A DNA stretch of 64,000 nt, taken from positions 124,001-188,000 of the forward strand of contig NZ_JAJTWT010000004.1 in the NCBI RefSeq assembly GCF_021353235.1, written 5' to 3'. Every line of letters begins with the position of its first letter. The first letter of the stretch is position 1. This stretch comes from Pelomonas caseinilytica (GTDB lineage Bacteria; Pseudomonadota; Gammaproteobacteria; Burkholderiales; Burkholderiaceae_C). A program made the position numbers and the translations under genes. Of the stretch, positions 61,762-64,000 are shown one piece after another. The notes under the pieces are model-generated. The model saw nothing but the letters and a program-made list of their open reading frames with translations. It was not told the DNA's origin and searched no databases.

Positions 61762-62298
61762 ATGGCATCCGCTCCTGACGCCCGCGAGCGCCCGCTCGAG
61801 AAAGCTGACGCCGCGTCTGCACTGCAGCCGGCGAACCGGCGCGGCGGCTCGCGACGGGCGGTGTTGGGTTCGATCCTGGCCGTGGCGCTGGCCGCGGCCT
61901 GGTATGGGTCCACGCGGTCGAGCCCGGCCTCCGAACCCGCGGAGAAGGCCGCCGCGCCCCAGACCGCCAGCGTGCAAGGCATGCAGCCCGCCCGGGCGCT
62001 CGAGCCCGCGTCGGCCGCAGCCGAAGCCGCCTCTCAGGCCAGCCCTGTGCAGGAGGCGGCACCCCTCGCCCGGCCGGCGAGCCTCGAACGCGCTCAGGCC
62101 GACAAGGCGCCCATTCCCGGCGGAGCACCTTTGCCGGAACGCCGGCAACAGGCCATGCCCGGCCCGAAGCCGGAGAGCCTGCCCGAGCTGACCGTGGCGC
62201 CGCCGCCGCCGTCGTCGGCCGCGCCGGCACCGGCCCTTCCGGAGCGCGTCGCGGCGCCCCTGCCGGGCCGCCCGTCGTCGCAGCCGGAACTCAGGTGA
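61762..62298 (+). CDS. Hypothetical single-pass membrane protein, Pro/Ala-rich
   Basis: Product of 178 residues: a basic cytoplasmic N-terminus (PANRRGGSRR), one membrane helix at about 32-48 (AVLGSILAVALAAAWYG), then a long Pro/Ala/Glu-rich low-complexity region without recognisable domain. Such a topology resembles periplasm-spanning linkers, but nothing specific can be assigned. Coding status rests on the membrane helix after a charged start and on the hairpin just after the stop; an overlapping plus-strand frame (61643-62191) is open too but lacks these features. Confidence 0.5.
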   Translation: MASAPDARERPLEKADAASALQPANRRGGSRRAVLGSILAVALAAAWYGSTRSSPASEPAEKAAAPQTASVQGMQPARALEPASAAAEAASQASPVQEAAPLARPASLERAQADKAPIPGGAPLPERRQQAMPGPKPESLPELTVAPPPPSSAAPAPALPERVAAPLPGRPSSQPELR

Positions 62299-62300
62299 TC

Positions 62301-62334
62301 CCGGCGGACGCCTGCGGCAGCGGCGTCACGCCGG
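62301..62334. terminator. Hairpin between convergent genes
   Basis: CCGGCGGACGCC (62301-62312) pairs with GGCGTC plus CGCCGG (62322-62334), giving twelve base pairs with one bulged A and a 9-nt loop. It lies between two converging stop codons (62298 and 62344), so it may terminate both transcripts, although neither side has a U-tract. Confidence 0.5.
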
Positions 62335-62343
62335 CAAGGCGGC

Positions 62344-62877
62344 TCAGGGAGCGACGTCCACCAGATAGCCGGTCAGCGTCAGCCGCGCATTCGCTCCGGT
62401 GATGCCGCCGAACCCGGCGCCCAGGCCCAATTCCACGATGGGCACTTCACCCGCCTCGTAGATCACGTCGACCGCCTGCGTCGTGGAGGCGACCGGGCCG
62501 TAATAGGCGGCGTTCATCGGCGGCATCATGGTCAGGTAGACGGCGTTGACGCCGCTCATGTCGTTGCGGTGCAGCGCGAGGAGGTGCGACCCTGACGAGG
62601 TGTTGGAGCGGACATAGGCGGCGATCTCGGTCACGCGCAGCCGCTTGCCGGCCGGCACTGTGGGATAGGTGGCCGAGCACTGGTTGCTGAAGGTGCACGA
62701 GGGAACCATCGTGCCGCCATAAGGCACGCGCGCCGGCTCGTCGACGCTGCGGACCAGGGCCGGCCGGGTCTGCGCCAGCGCCGCGCTCGCAGCGCCCAGG
62801 CAGGCCAGGGAAACCAGCAAGGGCACCGCGAGCCTGCTGCAGATTGACGGACTCGACGCTTGGGGACTTTGACGCAT
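62344..62877 (-). CDS. Hypothetical exported protein
   Basis: Secreted protein of 177 residues: a basic N-terminus and hydrophobic segment (LAVPLLVSLACLGAASAALA) ending at about AQT, then a beta-rich domain with two cysteines near its start (MVPSCTFSNQCSATYP), RVTEIAAYVRSNTSSG and LTLTGYLVDVAP at the end. I do not recognise the family. The ATG at 62877 has GGAGAG upstream. No operon partners are evident; the 278-bp gap to the next gene, which is divergent, presumably holds both promoters. Confidence 0.68.
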   Translation of the reverse strand: MRQSPQASSPSICSRLAVPLLVSLACLGAASAALAQTRPALVRSVDEPARVPYGGTMVPSCTFSNQCSATYPTVPAGKRLRVTEIAAYVRSNTSSGSHLLALHRNDMSGVNAVYLTMMPPMNAAYYGPVASTTQAVDVIYEAGEVPIVELGLGAGFGGITGANARLTLTGYLVDVAP

Positions 62878-63155
62878 TGCGCTCTCCGGTTGGTGTTGTG
62901 CCGAGCAGGCGCCCGCTGCACTGGGGCTATGCGGGCCCGACGCCTCTGCCGCGGTCATTCTTCGGGCAAACGGAAATCCGGGCGCCCTACACCGGCAGCA
63001 TGGGAGTCCCTGCATCCACGGGGAGGTTCGCGCTTGCAAATGCCGCGTTATCTGCTTGTCGGTCCCCATCCCCTGATGTACGGGGGGCGCGCGCACCACC
63101 CCTTGGCTATCCTGCGGACGCTCATGGCGGCATGTCGCAACCGCAGGAGACCCTC

Positions 63156-63764
63156 ATGTTGAAGTCCTTCGCCCGTGCCACGGTGATGGCCGTGATGCTC
63201 GTCGGCGGCCTGGCCCAGGCCGCCGTCCAGACGCTGTCCGGCCGCCTGGACGACGCCGCCAACACGGCGCTCATCGGGTCCTTCGGCGCGCCGCCGGTCT
63301 TCACGGCCGACCCGCTGGACAGCATGGAAAACGTCGCGCTGTACGCCTTCAATCTTGCGGCGAACCAGGCGGTCAGGTTCCAGAGCCTCGGCTACGCGGC
63401 CGGCGGCATCGACCCCTACGTCTCGCTCTTCTCGGGTACGGGCGACCCCGCCACCTTCGTGCGCTCCTTCGCGGGTGCGGCGGTGGGCGACTTCGACGAG
63501 ACCGTGATGCTGCTGGCCGGCGACTACACCGTCGCCATCGGCCTGTACATGAACATGTCCTTCGCCGAGAACTACGGCAGCGGCACGCTGGGCGACGGCT
63601 TCACCGGCCTGGGCGGCAGCGACTTCGGCGACGGGTCCTACCGGCTGCTGCTGACGACCTCGGACGTGGGGCGCTTGCCGGAACCGGGGAGCCTGGGGCT
63701 GCTGCTCGTCGCGCTGGCGGGCGCGGTGCTGGCCCATCAAGGTTCACGGCTCCCGCAGCACTGA
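63156..63764 (+). CDS. PEP-CTERM sorted exported protein (DVUF-like)
   Basis: Protein of 202 residues: signal peptide (MLKSFARATVMAVMLVGGLA), a beta-sandwich-like domain with NVALYAFNLAANQAVRFQSL and GGIDPYVSLFSGTGDPA, an Asp/Gly-rich region, and a C-terminal sorting signal LPEPGSLGLLLVALAGAVLA followed by a short basic tail. The PEP motif, helix and Arg tail mark it for exosortase processing, like the protein at 33.3-34.0 kb. The ATG at 63156 has AGGAGA upstream; in-frame codons before it do not encode a signal peptide. Confidence 0.82.
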   Translation: MLKSFARATVMAVMLVGGLAQAAVQTLSGRLDDAANTALIGSFGAPPVFTADPLDSMENVALYAFNLAANQAVRFQSLGYAAGGIDPYVSLFSGTGDPATFVRSFAGAAVGDFDETVMLLAGDYTVAIGLYMNMSFAENYGSGTLGDGFTGLGGSDFGDGSYRLLLTTSDVGRLPEPGSLGLLLVALAGAVLAHQGSRLPQH

Positions 63765-63863
63765 CAGAGCGCCCGTCGCGTCGGCGACGCGCAGGTCCGG
63801 CACGACGGCATGAGCGCGAGGCCCGGCCTCGGTCCGCGTCTGACCTCGTCCGCGAATCCAGCC

Positions 63864-64000
63864 TCAGCCTTCGGCCTGGGCGGCCGCCAGGCACACCCGG
63901 TTGCGCCCGCCTCGCTTGGCCTCGTACAGCGCGGCGTCAGCCCTGGCGAGGAGTTCAGGCAGTGAGTACGCCGGTGCCGCCGCCAGGCCGATGCTGATCG
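63864..64000 (-). CDS. GGDEF-domain protein C-terminus (partial, runs off the right edge)
   Basis: Only the last 45 or so codons are visible. They read ISIGLAAAPAYSLPELLARA, then DAALYEAKRGGRNRV and a short tail. This is the conserved C-terminal part of a diguanylate cyclase GGDEF domain (the SIG-A and ADxALYxAKxxGRN motifs). The active-site GGDEF loop and any sensor domains lie outside the window, so activity cannot be judged. Confidence 0.9.
   Translation of the reverse strand, partial: ISIGLAAAPAYSLPELLARADAALYEAKRGGRNRVCLAAAQAEG

Noticed and set aside
61669-62148. Minus-strand frame of 159 codons opposite the small membrane-protein gene
   Set aside because: It lacks a signal peptide or domain, whereas the plus-strand frame has a charged start, a membrane helix and a following hairpin.
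63774-63789. CGTCGC-GTCG-GCGACG hairpin between the last two genes
   Set aside because: Short GC-rich stem without a U-tract; not distinguishable from background.

Overview
The window is GC-rich, gene-dense bacterial chromosome. Type IV pilus retraction ATPases, PEP-CTERM proteins, an orphan CheZ, two-partner secretion and an NO-reduction locus with NnrS proteins together suggest a betaproteobacterium of the order Burkholderiales, possibly near Rubrivivax, Leptothrix or Roseateles. The genus is inference from gene content only. I saw no rRNA, tRNA, CRISPR array, insertion sequence or prophage.

Layout. 1-11 kb is housekeeping: pilU (cut by the window edge) and pilT, divergent from a yggS-cytochrome c-cytochrome c operon, then a chemoreceptor, a TonB-C protein, a cold-shock/membrane protein, the GTPase RbgA, and a wax-ester-synthase/thiolase pair. 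11-25 kb holds small lipoproteins, an S9 peptidase, two MFS transporters, an MtfA-like peptidase, CheZ, an exported methyltransferase, an alkaline phosphatase operon and an adenylate-forming ligase. 25-30 kb has a universal stress protein and a complete MacB-like ABC exporter operon. 30-34 kb looks accessory: several unrecognised proteins, a split pair of LuxR-type DNA-binding domains and a PEP-CTERM protein. 34-38 kb holds an SDR oxidoreductase, Hsp20, an SbmA/YddA-like ABC transporter and a divergent YciO-like protein.

38-47.8 kb is a nitric-oxide/denitrification island. A minus-strand operon runs DUF2249 - quinol NO reductase (norZ) - nsrR - DUF59 protein - membrane protein - nnrS. Nearby are a second nnrS with a DNR-type Crp/Fnr regulator, an FmdE-like gene, a DUF3079 gene and a two-domain AsnC-like protein resembling the NirDL siroheme decarboxylase. 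At least five FNR/DNR-type palindromes (TTGAY-N4-RTCAA or close variants) sit in the promoters of this island, and an NsrR-like operator overlaps the expected start site of the norZ operon. The picture is dual control: activation by a DNR/FNR-type regulator and NO-relieved repression by NsrR.

47.9-61.4 kb is a two-partner secretion system. A TpsB transporter lies just upstream of a 3929-residue TpsA adhesin made of a TPS domain, a long array of roughly 70-90-residue repeats, ten YDG modules (eight in exact 252-bp register), MBG modules and a C-terminal Ig-like domain. The last 2.5 kb has small exported proteins, another PEP-CTERM protein and the C-terminus of a GGDEF protein cut by the window end.
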